This document shows, piece after piece, positions 1-8,716 of a stretch of DNA of 64,000 nt. How positions within the stretch are numbered: position 1 is the first letter of the stretch; every line of letters begins with the position of its first letter. Below the pieces are notes generated by a model. That model searched no databases. It saw nothing but the letters and a program-made list of their open reading frames with translations, and was not told where the DNA came from. Origin of the DNA: JANQSS01 sp965249735 (GTDB taxonomy: Bacteria; Bacteroidota; Bacteroidia; Chitinophagales; Saprospiraceae); contig CBDFMS010000022.1 in assembly GCA_965249735.1 (NCBI GenBank), forward strand, positions 1 through 64,000, given 5' to 3'. The translations under genes were made by a program, and so were the position numbers.

Positions 1-758
1 ATTACTTCCAAAGATTCATGCCTCCATTTACTATCAGGTTTGTATTCAATAAACAAAACCTTTGTCCTTCTGATAGTATAGCTTCCTCTCTTTTGTTTAA
101 TGTGGCGAAGGCTTCTCGTCATAATTACCCTGACATCATTCATCATAAGAAAATATTTATTTTCAAGATTGGGAATCGCGGCAACAAAATTGTCTTCTTG
201 TATTTTCTTGGTGTGTGTCCACATTTTAAAAGGGTAAAATATGAAATCTCCTCTACTGCGTTCAATATCCTGAATCAGTCCTTTTTGGTTATCAGTCAAG
301 ATATGGTTGAGCTGTTCACGTAGCTCTTCTGCTATCTCAGCAGTTAATTGAAAATCAGAAAAAGAAGATATATTCGTAATTGATTGTCTCCATATAATGG
401 ATTGAAAGAAAAGGCAAATGATATCAGTATCAATTGAGGAAAGACCTTTGGAGAATTTGTTCTTTGTTCTGCGAACGATAAAATTTGAATTTTGGTCGTA
501 GTCATGTAGTTTTCTATAAATATTATTGGCAAAGTACCCTTCCAAAACCGAGAGATTGTGTTCGCATTCATCGCAAAGAAGATATTGTTCCTTTGGTATA
601 TCTTGTTCTGTTTTATGTTCAAAAGGGTTGGCTGTTGTCGTACTGAATATTTTTATTTTTGATTTGTCTCCACCAAGTTCGTTTCGAAACATCTTGGGGA
701 TAATATGTGATTTTTTTGATCCAATTACTCGAAGTTTGCATAAGGGACATATGTTCAT
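1..758 (-). CDS. HNH/treble-clef-like protein, 3' end beyond the window
   Basis: A continuous minus-strand frame runs from an ATG at 758 to the left edge without a stop (about 252 codons visible). The protein begins MNICPLCKLR, follows with a SHIIPKMF stretch, then LLCDECEHNLSVLEGYFA near residue 60. Paired CxxC knuckles around an SHIIPK histidine motif are what I associate with HNH-like treble-clef proteins, several of which sit in defence loci; a nuclease role is inference because the catalytic part is not obvious. It starts 62 bases after the helicase stop in the same orientation, so it probably belongs to the OLD/UvrD operon. The C-terminal half is unrecognised and mixed charged/hydrophobic. 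The short frames on the opposite strand here look like shadows. Confidence 0.72.
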   Translation of the reverse strand, partial: MNICPLCKLRVIGSKKSHIIPKMFRNELGGDKSKIKIFSTTTANPFEHKTEQDIPKEQYLLCDECEHNLSVLEGYFANNIYRKLHDYDQNSNFIVRRTKNKFSKGLSSIDTDIICLFFQSIIWRQSITNISSFSDFQLTAEIAEELREQLNHILTDNQKGLIQDIERSRGDFIFYPFKMWTHTKKIQEDNFVAAIPNLENKYFLMMNDVRVIMTRSLRHIKQKRGSYTIRRTKVLFIEYKPDSKWRHESLEV

Positions 759-820
759 ATGATTTCTTTTAAAAAATTATACAATTAAAATCGACTTCAA
801 CAATCATCTTTTTTAATTTC

Positions 821-2419
821 TTATTTCAGCAAATGTATTTGCTCAAACCAAATTGCAGCTTGGCCCAACACTTCTTGACTTGGATTCGGATAATACACTA
901 CTAAATTCTGCTTCGCCCTTGAGCAGCACACATAAAAAATCTTTCTTGTTTTTTCAATAATGGACTGTTTGCCCTTCGTATTCTCAAACAGATGTTTAAA
1001 ATTATATTTATTCCACCTTCCATTATCCAAAACAACAAACACATTATCGAATTCGGCTCCTTTGACTCCGTGTTGAGTGGAGTAAAACGTGAACTGATTC
1101 TTGTATTGATACAGGTTAGCTATTTCTGCGAAGGGTAGATGCCTTACTTTTTCATATTGATCCTCATACTTTGATTTGAAGTGATCCAACGCATCATCAC
1201 AGATAACTAAACCGAGGTTATGTGCAATGTCGATGGCAACTTCTATGCTCGTCGCCTGCACGCTTTTTAACTTGTCCATTCCATTTTTCAATGCTTGAAG
1301 ATCGTTGTTAGTACCTATGGAAAAATCTGTCCTTTTTATCAGCTCGTTATATGCTTTGTCATTATAAAGAGACATAAGCTCCTGAATCCTCAAGAGGTGT
1401 TTGATTAATTTATCTGGCTTATCACCAACTACATTGTCGTTGTATTTATAGTTGGTCAAGAGGTCGAAAAATCCGAACTGCCTTGCGATCAGCTTATGTG
1501 TTAAATACAGTTCTTTGTTGTTCTCGTGGTCGTTAAAATTAAAATTGTCAAATACGGCATGTTGTTTGATCGTGGATATATCAATATTCTCATTTGTAGA
1601 ATATAAAAATGAGATACTTCCTTTTACATTATCTCCTGTAGGTTGCTGAACTAAGCCATCATTCCTAATCTTGTTAATTAGTTCAATGACCGAGGTTGAG
1701 CACCTCCAATTATCTTCTTTCTGTGTTTCTTTAATCAATCCACCGTCAATATATTTTCTTACATCACCTATACCTTTGTCATAGATGGATTGCATAGCAT
1801 CTCCAAATAATCCGATTAGAGGAGCTTTGGTATCATCCTGAAAATAATCAAGAAAGATCTCTATAACTTGCTGTTCAGTATCCTGATACTCGTCTATCAA
1901 AATGACACCATACGAATCAGACAATATCTTCCTCAGTAATGGATATTTCTCGAACATCCTATTTGCCAGAAGTAGTACTTCATTATGTGAAATAATCCCT
2001 TCTTCGATTTTTTTCCATTCTCTGTATTCAATAGATGTTTGTTGAAATACATGATCATCAATTTCAGCCTCATCCTTGAGTGATATTCTTCCTTCTGTCA
2101 GCAACTCAAGGAGCGCTGACTTCAGATTCTTTTGATATCCTTTGATGGTCGCCCAAAGAAAATCGTGGATAGTGGAAGCACGTAGAAAATTCCCTTTCGC
2201 AGACCACCTCTCCGAAATTTCGTCAGCTGCAACGTTGGTATATGTAATGCAGGCAACACGAAATTTTGGATAAGTCCTGTAAAGATGGTCAAGCACATCA
2301 ACAAGTGAAGTTGTTTTTCCACTACCAGCACCTCCATTCAACACGAAATTATCGCCGTTGCGAATATGTCCAAATATCTGATGAAGTGGATCTACTTTTT
2401 CGCGAGCCAAGCAGTCCAT
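821..2419 (-). CDS. UvrD/Rep-like superfamily 1 helicase (GajB-like)
   Basis: Superfamily 1A helicase of about 532 residues. Visible motifs: Walker A GGAGSGKTT (about 29-37), motif Ia region VACITYTNVAADEI, Walker B VILIDEYQDTEQ (about 171-183), motif III GDAMQSIYD (about 208), motif IV WRCSTSVIEL, motif V STQHGVKGAEFDNVFVV (about 445-460) and motif VI YVCCSRAKQNL (about 490). The frame is open to 2458, but the ATG at 2419 (MDCLAREKVD) gives a normal UvrD N-terminus and shortens the overlap with the upstream OLD gene to 71 bases. A UvrD-like helicase directly downstream of an OLD-family ATPase/TOPRIM nuclease is the class 2 OLD arrangement, of which Gabija (GajA-GajB) is the defence prototype. 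Calling it Gabija proper rather than a sister group would need a profile search. Confidence 0.88.
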   Translation of the reverse strand: MDCLAREKVDPLHQIFGHIRNGDNFVLNGGAGSGKTTSLVDVLDHLYRTYPKFRVACITYTNVAADEISERWSAKGNFLRASTIHDFLWATIKGYQKNLKSALLELLTEGRISLKDEAEIDDHVFQQTSIEYREWKKIEEGIISHNEVLLLANRMFEKYPLLRKILSDSYGVILIDEYQDTEQQVIEIFLDYFQDDTKAPLIGLFGDAMQSIYDKGIGDVRKYIDGGLIKETQKEDNWRCSTSVIELINKIRNDGLVQQPTGDNVKGSISFLYSTNENIDISTIKQHAVFDNFNFNDHENNKELYLTHKLIARQFGFFDLLTNYKYNDNVVGDKPDKLIKHLLRIQELMSLYNDKAYNELIKRTDFSIGTNNDLQALKNGMDKLKSVQATSIEVAIDIAHNLGLVICDDALDHFKSKYEDQYEKVRHLPFAEIANLYQYKNQFTFYSTQHGVKGAEFDNVFVVLDNGRWNKYNFKHLFENTKGKQSIIEKTRKIFYVCCSRAKQNLVVYYPNPSQEVLGQAAIWFEQIHLLK

Positions 2420-4373
2420 TTTGTAAATATGCTGGTATACGCCAGTCGCTGAAATCATCAGCTGAATAGTACAACACGTCTATTGCAAAGTCTGTCTTTT
2501 TCTTAATGCAATCATCGGCAATAGTAAAATAATCGGGAGGCTCCACATCTAGCTTGGCTGCATTTTTAATACTCGAAAATGTATCTTTGTTTTTGATGAT
2601 GAATTCGAGATTGAGTGAGACATATGCATCTTCAAAACTCCTCGCATGATATCCCTCTTCCTCAGATTGATAGGCTAGATATATATTCGCATCGCCTCGG
2701 GGTACAATTCTGTCTTCATCGCGAATGACCTTTAACTCGTCCCAACTTTTACCTGCTAGATAGTGTTTGATAGACGCGTTGGAGGTATCGGTGCCTTCAG
2801 ACACCTTACACTTTTTACATTTACCATTTTCGTTCGGTGTACAGCTGTCTATGTCAGTAATAACAAGCGTTTTGATTTCAAGAAACCCTAAGATTTTGTC
2901 AAATACTTTCGAATGAGCTCCCACTTCCACGAGTGAAATTTTTTGAGAAAGCAACGGGAGATACCCAGGGGATGCTGCGTTTTCCAAATCTAATTTTTGC
3001 ATGATTGCTGGGAGAAGAATTCTCTCTGTATCTCCTTCTATGAAGATGATTTTATCTGAAAAGAATAATTCTGACCTGTGGAGGGTAAGGTATTGTTTTA
3101 AAAATTTGAAATTACGTTTGCTATCATCATCTGCAGTATAATCGCGTTCCAGATCAGCTAAATTTTTAATCTCAACTCTATTGTTTTTGTCGAGAAAATA
3201 CTTTATATCTTGAAACTCACACTGCGATACGATATGAGCTGAGTGAGTAGAAATGATGGATTGTAACTCAATATTCTTGCTATGGTCATGAATAAATTGT
3301 TTTATATTTTTTATGAAAACGTATTGCATCTGAGGATGTGTGTGAGCTTCTGGCTCTTCAATAAAAAGCAGATTAATATTTGCAGGCTCCGATTCTAGAT
3401 GCGTTTTTTTGAAATCGTCAAAAATAATATGCAACTCAAAAATCATGGCGAACAGATTCATATAACCGAGTCCATTGTAATCCTCTGGTAGCTGAACACC
3501 TCTTTCATCATAGACGACGGATGTATTTTCCCTCAAGAGATTCATTTCTTTAAAGTTGGATTTTACAAATATTTTCGATCCAGTGTAACTAAATCTCGCT
3601 ATATCCTCCGTCACACGTTCAAAAATACTTTCATACGATGTGCTAAGGCAGTGGTCAGCTTTGATCAGTTCTTTTTGCAGACTCACAACATGGGTTTCAT
3701 TAGAGTTTTCAAAAGGTTTAAAATATCTGTAGGACAATTTAGATAACGAGTTACTGCTTTTTGTTGAATCTCCATCCTCATTATGCACATCTCTTTTGGC
3801 TGAAATGGTTTGGAGATTGATAATTTTCTGCAGTCTGGAAAATTCCAAGTCGATAATATTTTGGTCATCACTTATATCAACTACTCTTCTCGAAATTTTA
3901 AAGTACGCCCTATGGTGCTTTTTCAAATATTCGTCTATATTTTCAATGTGATGTTGTTGAAAATCAGTCTTGAGATTCATTAGATGCTCATAGTCCAATC
4001 CATAGGAAAAAGACAAGAGCATTGTCTTGAGAGCAGGATCTAAATCCAGAAGTAAGTCGTACACATTACGTAAATCACCTTCTTCGTGCCACTCGATGAA
4101 CACGTTCAATATCAGCTTGAATTCTTCATAGCTTTCACGATCAATTGGTTCATTTGACCTTATTTGATCGACTATTCTGGTTTGGAGCTCCACATTGAAA
4201 TCTTCAAAGTTGAAGGTGTTGGATTGGTTTGTGATGAAGGCTTGGAGAATATGTAACAATGACGTTTTGCCCGTATTGTTTTTGCCGATAATCACTGAAA
4301 GATCATCCTCAACGGAGAGAAAGGTGTCTTTATGGAGCCTGTAGTTACTGATGTGAATTTTGGATATCTTCAT
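2349..4373 (-). CDS. OLD-family ATPase with TOPRIM nuclease domain (GajA-like)
   Basis: 674 residues. The N-terminal ABC-type ATPase has MKISKIHISNYR, Walker A GKNNTGKTS (30-38) and a Walker B with the family signature LLFIEEPEAHTHPQ (about 330-343), followed by a STHSAHIV switch-like motif. The C-terminal TOPRIM domain carries the acidic FIEGDTERILLP (about 440-452) and VITDID (about 503-508). A GKCKKCKV stretch just after could bind metal. In GajA and related OLD proteins this architecture is a nucleotide-regulated DNA endonuclease, here presumably partnered with the overlapping downstream helicase. It is a little longer than GajA of Bacillus cereus. Transcribed with the 299-residue gene 82 bases upstream. 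Confidence 0.9.
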   Translation of the reverse strand: MKISKIHISNYRLHKDTFLSVEDDLSVIIGKNNTGKTSLLHILQAFITNQSNTFNFEDFNVELQTRIVDQIRSNEPIDRESYEEFKLILNVFIEWHEEGDLRNVYDLLLDLDPALKTMLLSFSYGLDYEHLMNLKTDFQQHHIENIDEYLKKHHRAYFKISRRVVDISDDQNIIDLEFSRLQKIINLQTISAKRDVHNEDGDSTKSSNSLSKLSYRYFKPFENSNETHVVSLQKELIKADHCLSTSYESIFERVTEDIARFSYTGSKIFVKSNFKEMNLLRENTSVVYDERGVQLPEDYNGLGYMNLFAMIFELHIIFDDFKKTHLESEPANINLLFIEEPEAHTHPQMQYVFIKNIKQFIHDHSKNIELQSIISTHSAHIVSQCEFQDIKYFLDKNNRVEIKNLADLERDYTADDDSKRNFKFLKQYLTLHRSELFFSDKIIFIEGDTERILLPAIMQKLDLENAASPGYLPLLSQKISLVEVGAHSKVFDKILGFLEIKTLVITDIDSCTPNENGKCKKCKVSEGTDTSNASIKHYLAGKSWDELKVIRDEDRIVPRGDANIYLAYQSEEEGYHARSFEDAYVSLNLEFIIKNKDTFSSIKNAAKLDVEPPDYFTIADDCIKKKTDFAIDVLYYSADDFSDWRIPAYLQNGLLGSRKSRSTSSDIWTYSQRR

Positions 4374-4455
4374 GTCTATGTGATATTAGGGAAGTTCGAT
4401 AAAGTAGCAATATGAGAATATGAAAACAGCGGAATAAAATTATTGAATAGGTTGT

Positions 4456-5355
4456 TCAATCAAGAAATAACTGTTCAACCAGTTGATTAAGGGCTGGTAC
4501 TACGGCAACTTCCTTCACGGACTCAGAGACTACATATTCCGACAAGCGCATTCTAACTAGTCGTCGTATCGATGGCTTAGAATAGCTATTAAAGTCGTCA
4601 ACGAGTTTTTCTATCATCGATGCCAATTCGCTAGCATTTAAGTTGACCTCAACTTTTAGATCGGCAAATTTATGATCAATATGTAGGATCAACTCATCAA
4701 GCAATTCCTCATGAGATATATTTTCTGGATCATTGATACTCGGACTATCATTCTCCATCTCCATTATACCATTCGTACTTATTTGAATTGCTGCACCATC
4801 TGAATGAAATGCCACTTTAGCAAAATCGTTATCTTGTAAATAGCTTCCAATGAAATCGTTATCAGAATTGAGAATGCCAAGTTCGAACAATATTTCATCT
4901 AAGTCATAATTCCCAGAGGTTTCTCGTTGTTCATACAAAAAGTTCAGCACTAAACGCGCCTTGGTGGGAATATCAGATTTGAAATCCTCTTTCATGCTTG
5001 AAATTATTTGAATAAAGTGCGACAAAGTATTAGAATCCTGCTCATTGAGATATTCTTCGTAATCAATAAGAAGATTTTCTAATTCGGTTAAAAACAAGCT
5101 TGGAAATTGTCTCAGCAATGCTTGATGCCTGACGAAATCATCACGTTTCGATTTTCGAACCTTGTCATTAAGCATCTCAAAAAATTCATCATAATAGCAA
5201 TACCAGCAAACTGGGCTATTCTTAAGAAAAAAATATACTTCATCTCGTTGATTTACACACTCCTTGTCAACATAGATACCCAATGGGTTTTGGTCTGATG
5301 TTTCCAGTATTTCTTCAGAGAACCTCGATTTATGGTCGATAAGGTATTCACTCAT
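4456..5355 (-). CDS. Hypothetical protein in the OLD/UvrD operon
   Basis: 299 residues, not recognised. It is acidic and mostly predicted helical, without a signal peptide or membrane helix. A short cysteine pair (PVCWYCYYDEFF) lies near residue 50 but there is no second knuckle. The C-terminal third has leucine-rich amphipathic helices (from about 215) that could mediate assembly. It sits 82 bases upstream of the OLD gene and 23 bases downstream of an 85-residue gene, all same strand, so it is likely co-transcribed with the defence pair. An additional subunit, sensor or regulator of the OLD/UvrD pair is possible; the sequence alone gives no catalytic motif. Confidence 0.75.
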   Translation of the reverse strand: MSEYLIDHKSRFSEEILETSDQNPLGIYVDKECVNQRDEVYFFLKNSPVCWYCYYDEFFEMLNDKVRKSKRDDFVRHQALLRQFPSLFLTELENLLIDYEEYLNEQDSNTLSHFIQIISSMKEDFKSDIPTKARLVLNFLYEQRETSGNYDLDEILFELGILNSDNDFIGSYLQDNDFAKVAFHSDGAAIQISTNGIMEMENDSPSINDPENISHEELLDELILHIDHKFADLKVEVNLNASELASMIEKLVDDFNSYSKPSIRRLVRMRLSEYVVSESVKEVAVVPALNQLVEQLFLD

Positions 5356-5378
5356 ATTAGTAGTTGATAGTTTGAAAA

Positions 5379-5636
5379 TTAGCTATTAGATGTCTCTTTC
5401 TTTTTTAATGGATTCTTGTTTTTTAGAAGTTTGTCTCTTGCGTTCAGAATTGAGAAATTTTTCAGTTTGTTCTTGCATTTTTTTCTGTATTGTTCCACAC
5501 CTGCTACAAACCCCTCAGCATACAGATACGACTTATTCACAAACCCTATCTTGAGTGTAGCGGCGAGATCAGGATTCTCTTTTTGCAATATATACACTGG
5601 ATTAAAGGCTTTCTTAAATATTGTCATTTCATCCAT
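5379..5636 (-). CDS. Small basic hypothetical protein
   Basis: 85 residues, not recognised; starts MDEMTIFKKAFN and has a very lysine-rich tail (KNKLKNF, KLLKNKNPLKKK). It has a central segment with aromatic residues (NKSYLYAEGFVAGVEQY). The ATG at 5636 overlaps, as TAATG, the stop codon that the upstream helix-turn-helix gene would have in its family-typical frame, which supports this start and translational coupling. It may be a nucleic-acid-binding accessory or part of the mobile unit that carries the defence operon. Confidence 0.6.
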   Translation of the reverse strand: MDEMTIFKKAFNPVYILQKENPDLAATLKIGFVNKSYLYAEGFVAGVEQYRKKCKNKLKNFSILNARDKLLKNKNPLKKKETSNS

Positions 5637-5922
5637 TAGAAGGTCTCTTTTGCATGTTTTCCAAGATAGGCGAGAATGGAATCACGGCGATACAGTATAA
5701 GCTTCTTTTCGGCTGAGTGAATCGAATGACTCCTTCGTCTCGTAATTTTTGTAAGGTAGTTGTCGAACTGATACGAAGTAGACTCATCGCTTCGGTGTCA
5801 TCAATCCATTTGTCATGATGTTCATCATCTGCCTGTAACCGATCAACGACCGATTCAACCAAAGCATAGAAAGCTTCGGTTTCGAGGCAGATCACTTGGA
5901 ATGTTGATTGAGGTTGTTGCAT
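5629..5922 (-). CDS. Excisionase-like helix-turn-helix protein with frameshifted C-terminus
   Basis: 97-residue reading frame. Residues about 40-70 (WIDDTEAMSLLRISSTTTLQ then KLRDEGVIRF) match the small MerR/excisionase-like HTH proteins common in Bacteroidota mobile DNA, which bind DNA through a winged helix. After FTQPK the frame reads RSLYCIAVIPFSP, which is not family-like. Reading one base back from the A-tract (plus-strand T run at 5706-5709) gives KKLILYRRDSILAYLGKHAK and a TAA at 5636-5638 that overlaps the next gene's ATG. The ancestral gene therefore probably spanned 5636-5922 (95 residues) and has lost one A. It heads the OLD/UvrD operon and may regulate it. Confidence 0.75.
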   Translation of the reverse strand: MQQPQSTFQVICLETEAFYALVESVVDRLQADDEHHDKWIDDTEAMSLLRISSTTTLQKLRDEGVIRFTQPKRSLYCIAVIPFSPILENMQKRPSNG

Positions 5923-6057
5923 AATTCAAGGATGAAGCATTAAAACAATTTTAAGCACATAATAAGTTCACTATTGAGTACGGTATTGTTACCAAACATG
6001 ATGAACGTAAAAAGATATATGACCCGAGTTGACACAAAATTCTTGACAGTCCATAAC

Positions 6058-6699
6058 TTACTCAACAAGATGGTTACGAAATGCCCAGGAAACTAGCCCG
6101 GCAGTATTTCTGACAGCCGCCTTATCTATGAGCGTTCTTCGATGTCCTTCAACTGTTCTCTTAGATAGATAGACTATTTTCCCTATCTCTTCATTTGTGT
6201 GTCCGTCACATATTAAAGTCAAAATATCCTTCTCCCTGTCTGTAATATTTATTCCAGAAAAGCTAGGTTTTACTGACTTCATTCTTAAACCTTTTGCGAG
6301 CATTTTACTCACCTGATCGGTAAAATAAAATCCATCATCGGCAACTTTTTTTAAAGCAATTTCCAATTCATTGGGACCATGATTCTTAAGTAGATATCCA
6401 TGTGCTCCGAGTTTAAAAGCATGCAATATGAATTTTTCCTGGTCATACATTGATAAGGCTATTACTTTGATGAATGAGTACTTGTCAGTTAATCTCTTGA
6501 GCACTTCAAATCCGTCCATATTTGGCATCTTTAGATCCAATATGAGAATTTCCGGTTGATGTATTTCGAGTTGATTCAGTAAATCCAAACCATCTTCGGC
6601 TTCAATAATGACCTGATAATTCTGCACGTGTGAAATTATTTCAACTAACCCTTTTCGAAACATCTTGTGATCATCTACAATTCCAACAGTATGATTCAT
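6058..6699 (-). CDS. NarL/FixJ-type response regulator
   Basis: 213 residues. Receiver domain 1-120 with the acidic pair VDD near residue 9, phosphoacceptor D55 in ILILDLKMPNMDG, switch residue S83 and invariant K105 (GYLLKNHGP). The C-terminal LuxR-type HTH (about 148-210) contains ITDREKDILTLICDGHTNEE and SKRTVEGHR. It is a transcriptional regulator controlled by phosphorylation. The ATG overlaps the stop of the histidine kinase by four bases (ATGA type), so the two form a coupled two-component pair. Targets cannot be read from the sequence; the RiPP-like cluster upstream is one possibility. Confidence 0.95.
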   Translation of the reverse strand: MNHTVGIVDDHKMFRKGLVEIISHVQNYQVIIEAEDGLDLLNQLEIHQPEILILDLKMPNMDGFEVLKRLTDKYSFIKVIALSMYDQEKFILHAFKLGAHGYLLKNHGPNELEIALKKVADDGFYFTDQVSKMLAKGLRMKSVKPSFSGINITDREKDILTLICDGHTNEEIGKIVYLSKRTVEGHRRTLIDKAAVRNTAGLVSWAFRNHLVE

Positions 6700-7478
6700 G
6701 TCTTTGATTCTAGATTTATTTTAATAGAGGCACCCGAATTAATATTTGAGATATTGACATCGGCATGGATTGCCTTTGCGCGTGCGCGTATATTCTTAAT
6801 GCCAAGTCCACCAGAAGCTTTCAATTGCACCATATCTATTCCACGGCCGTCATCATGCATTTCAAGCTGTAAATTGTTATTCTGATATTTTAATTTAATG
6901 TATAGGTTCTTAGCCCCTCCATGTTTTATTGTATTCGTACAGCATTCCTGAACAATCCTGTATAGAGTCAATTCTTCGAATATGGATAGCTTGGGTAGGA
7001 CTTTGCTCATTTTAAAATGTACATTTAGTTCATTGCTGTCAGTTATCAATGAACAAATATCTTCAATGGCAGCTATCAGGCCAAAATCACGAAGAACTTG
7101 AGGGTTAAGGTTTCTTGAAACAACTCGGATTCGGCTAATTATCTCATCAAGATTTCTGCCCAGTCTGTCAATATGATTATTAATTTCTGCTTCATCCTCT
7201 AAATACCTGAACTGCTTGAGTAACAACTTACTAGTTGCAAGCATTGGCCCAATATCATCATGTATATCAGCTCCGATTCTCTGTCTTTCCTTTTCCTGTG
7301 CAGACATAGTTACGCTTAGTAAGTCCAATTGCTGTTTTCTTTCATTCTCTCTTAGGAGTACTTGCTGTTCTCTTATCCGTCTAGAGTAAACAAAAGTGAA
7401 CAAGATGATGCCCATAGATAAGAGGATAAATAGCAGAATTGCTCCTGTTAAAACTATTACTATATGCTCCTCCTTCAT
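6696..7478 (-). CDS. Sensor histidine kinase, HisKA_3 type
   Basis: 260 residues. One N-terminal membrane helix (about 5-30), then a coiled linker, the HisKA_3 dimerisation/phosphotransfer helix with QEKERQRIGADIHDDIGPM (phosphorylated His73), and a HATPase_c domain with an N-box (IVQECCTNTIKHG), DDGRGID and GGLGIKNIRARA motifs. There is no periplasmic or PAS sensor domain, so sensing probably depends on the membrane helix or on the membrane protein encoded immediately upstream (overlap of one base). It is the partner of the LuxR-type regulator just downstream. Confidence 0.95.
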   Translation of the reverse strand: MKEEHIVIVLTGAILLFILLSMGIILFTFVYSRRIREQQVLLRENERKQQLDLLSVTMSAQEKERQRIGADIHDDIGPMLATSKLLLKQFRYLEDEAEINNHIDRLGRNLDEIISRIRVVSRNLNPQVLRDFGLIAAIEDICSLITDSNELNVHFKMSKVLPKLSIFEELTLYRIVQECCTNTIKHGGAKNLYIKLKYQNNNLQLEMHDDGRGIDMVQLKASGGLGIKNIRARAKAIHADVNISNINSGASIKINLESKT

Positions 7479-8116
7479 TACCTACTTTGGATAATGGCTA
7501 TATATATCCCGATGGAAACTAAAACATTCATTAGCCCTTGCATTAGGTTTTTAAAATACATCCATAGCTGTGAGAAAGACTGCATACTTAGAATATCAGG
7601 CGTCAAAGCAAGGACAAAACAACTTGTCAAATGTAGAAGTATCCCTGAAACAATCCAAAAATTTGGATCCATCTCAATTCTTGGGACATGCAACTGCCTC
7701 AAGGCTTTGATGAAGTACAAGATGCAAAAAATAATTGTAATCAAGCTAATGATTCCAAGTAATCTGAATGCAATAACATAATTATTACTATTATTTAATA
7801 CAAAGATATATACAAAAAAAGCTAGGATAGTAAATATGTACGCCCAAAAGGGAGTCTGTCTGTAATTCTTTAGGTCGAGTATGTGTAAGAAATAGTACCA
7901 TAGGAGAATCATATGTCCTTGTACAAAGACAACCGTTACAAGCACGTTGCTTTTTCCTTTTGAGGCGAGAGAAATACCAAAATAATCGCAAATCAAAGAA
8001 AAAATGCTATAAGATACTATAACTCTTAATGGCCATTTAATGTACTTCCAATTAACAATTCCAAGCAGAATTGGTATGAGAGTTGTAATAGCAGATATTA
8101 TCCCAACGGTTACCAT
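7478..8116 (-). CDS. Polytopic membrane protein of the two-component cassette
   Basis: 212 residues, about six to seven hydrophobic helices covering nearly the whole length (starts MVTVGIISAITTLIPILLG). No enzymatic motif recognised. Proteins of this size and topology often precede HisKA_3 kinases in Bacteroidota, and the one-base overlap with the kinase supports a role as the membrane sensor for the kinase. The function is inferred from context only. Confidence 0.82.
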   Translation of the reverse strand: MVTVGIISAITTLIPILLGIVNWKYIKWPLRVIVSYSIFSLICDYFGISLASKGKSNVLVTVVFVQGHMILLWYYFLHILDLKNYRQTPFWAYIFTILAFFVYIFVLNNSNNYVIAFRLLGIISLITIIFCILYFIKALRQLHVPRIEMDPNFWIVSGILLHLTSCFVLALTPDILSMQSFSQLWMYFKNLMQGLMNVLVSIGIYIAIIQSR

Positions 8117-8141
8117 TATTAAATAATGGCAATTTACTCAT

Positions 8142-8486
8142 TTACTCCATAAGACTTTTCGAAGGATCTGCGCATAACGGAGGACAAGGAACTGAAACGT
8201 CCAAGAATAAATCATGATTAAGAATGTCATCGCCATCTTCATTCACACCAACTATGACTAAATCCGGTGTTTGTACACTATTCTCGTCAATTTTTGTGGC
8301 ATAGTAAATTCTCAAACCGACGCAACTTGTCTGACCCAAGATGGCACTCAATTTATTTTTTCCAAAATAATGACCTTTAAAGCTGTTAGTCATTTCGAAT
8401 CGATCACTTTCTACGTAATTGTCTCCAAGCGTTTTCGCAGTTGACTTTGAAATGTAAGTTCCTTCGCTTCCTGTAAGTACTGGCAT
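8142..8486 (-). CDS. Small protein with CPPLC tail, two-component cassette
   Basis: 114 residues. Begins MPVLTGSEGTYIS, has a KGHYFGKNKLSAILGQ segment, CVGLRIYYA in the middle, VIVGVNEDGDDI, and ends with SVPCPPLCADPSKS. I recognise this layout as a small Bacteroidota family often placed next to the membrane protein plus HisKA_3 kinase cassette; the biochemical role is unknown. It has no signal peptide, so it is probably cytoplasmic, and the paired cysteines could bind metal or be redox-active. It lies 25 bases upstream of the membrane protein. The 230 bases between it and the TPR-methyltransferase gene hold no recognised feature and could include its promoter. Confidence 0.75.
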   Translation of the reverse strand: MPVLTGSEGTYISKSTAKTLGDNYVESDRFEMTNSFKGHYFGKNKLSAILGQTSCVGLRIYYATKIDENSVQTPDLVIVGVNEDGDDILNHDLFLDVSVPCPPLCADPSKSLME

Positions 8487-8716
8487 AATTTAAATATTTA
8501 GCAGATTATAAAATTTGATCTAATTTCTAAATAGAATAATAATTAATCCGATTATATAATCGTTCAAGCCAAGGCATGCGACAATGTATTAGATTGAATA
8601 TCAACGAGATATAACACTGGTTATTCCTACTATTGAAATAATAATTACCGTATTAATACGTGATATTTGGTAATTAATACTTATATATAAAAACAAAGAA
8701 CGAAATCTAAGATGGT

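Noticed and set aside
18..762. Plus-strand reading frames at the left edge
   Set aside because: They mirror the minus-strand gene with the CxxC and SHIIPK motifs; the plus-strand translations show no family-like pattern.
2420..2458. Upstream start for the UvrD-like helicase
   Set aside because: It only adds 13 residues encoded within the end of the OLD gene and before the normal N-terminus; the ATG at 2419 fits better.
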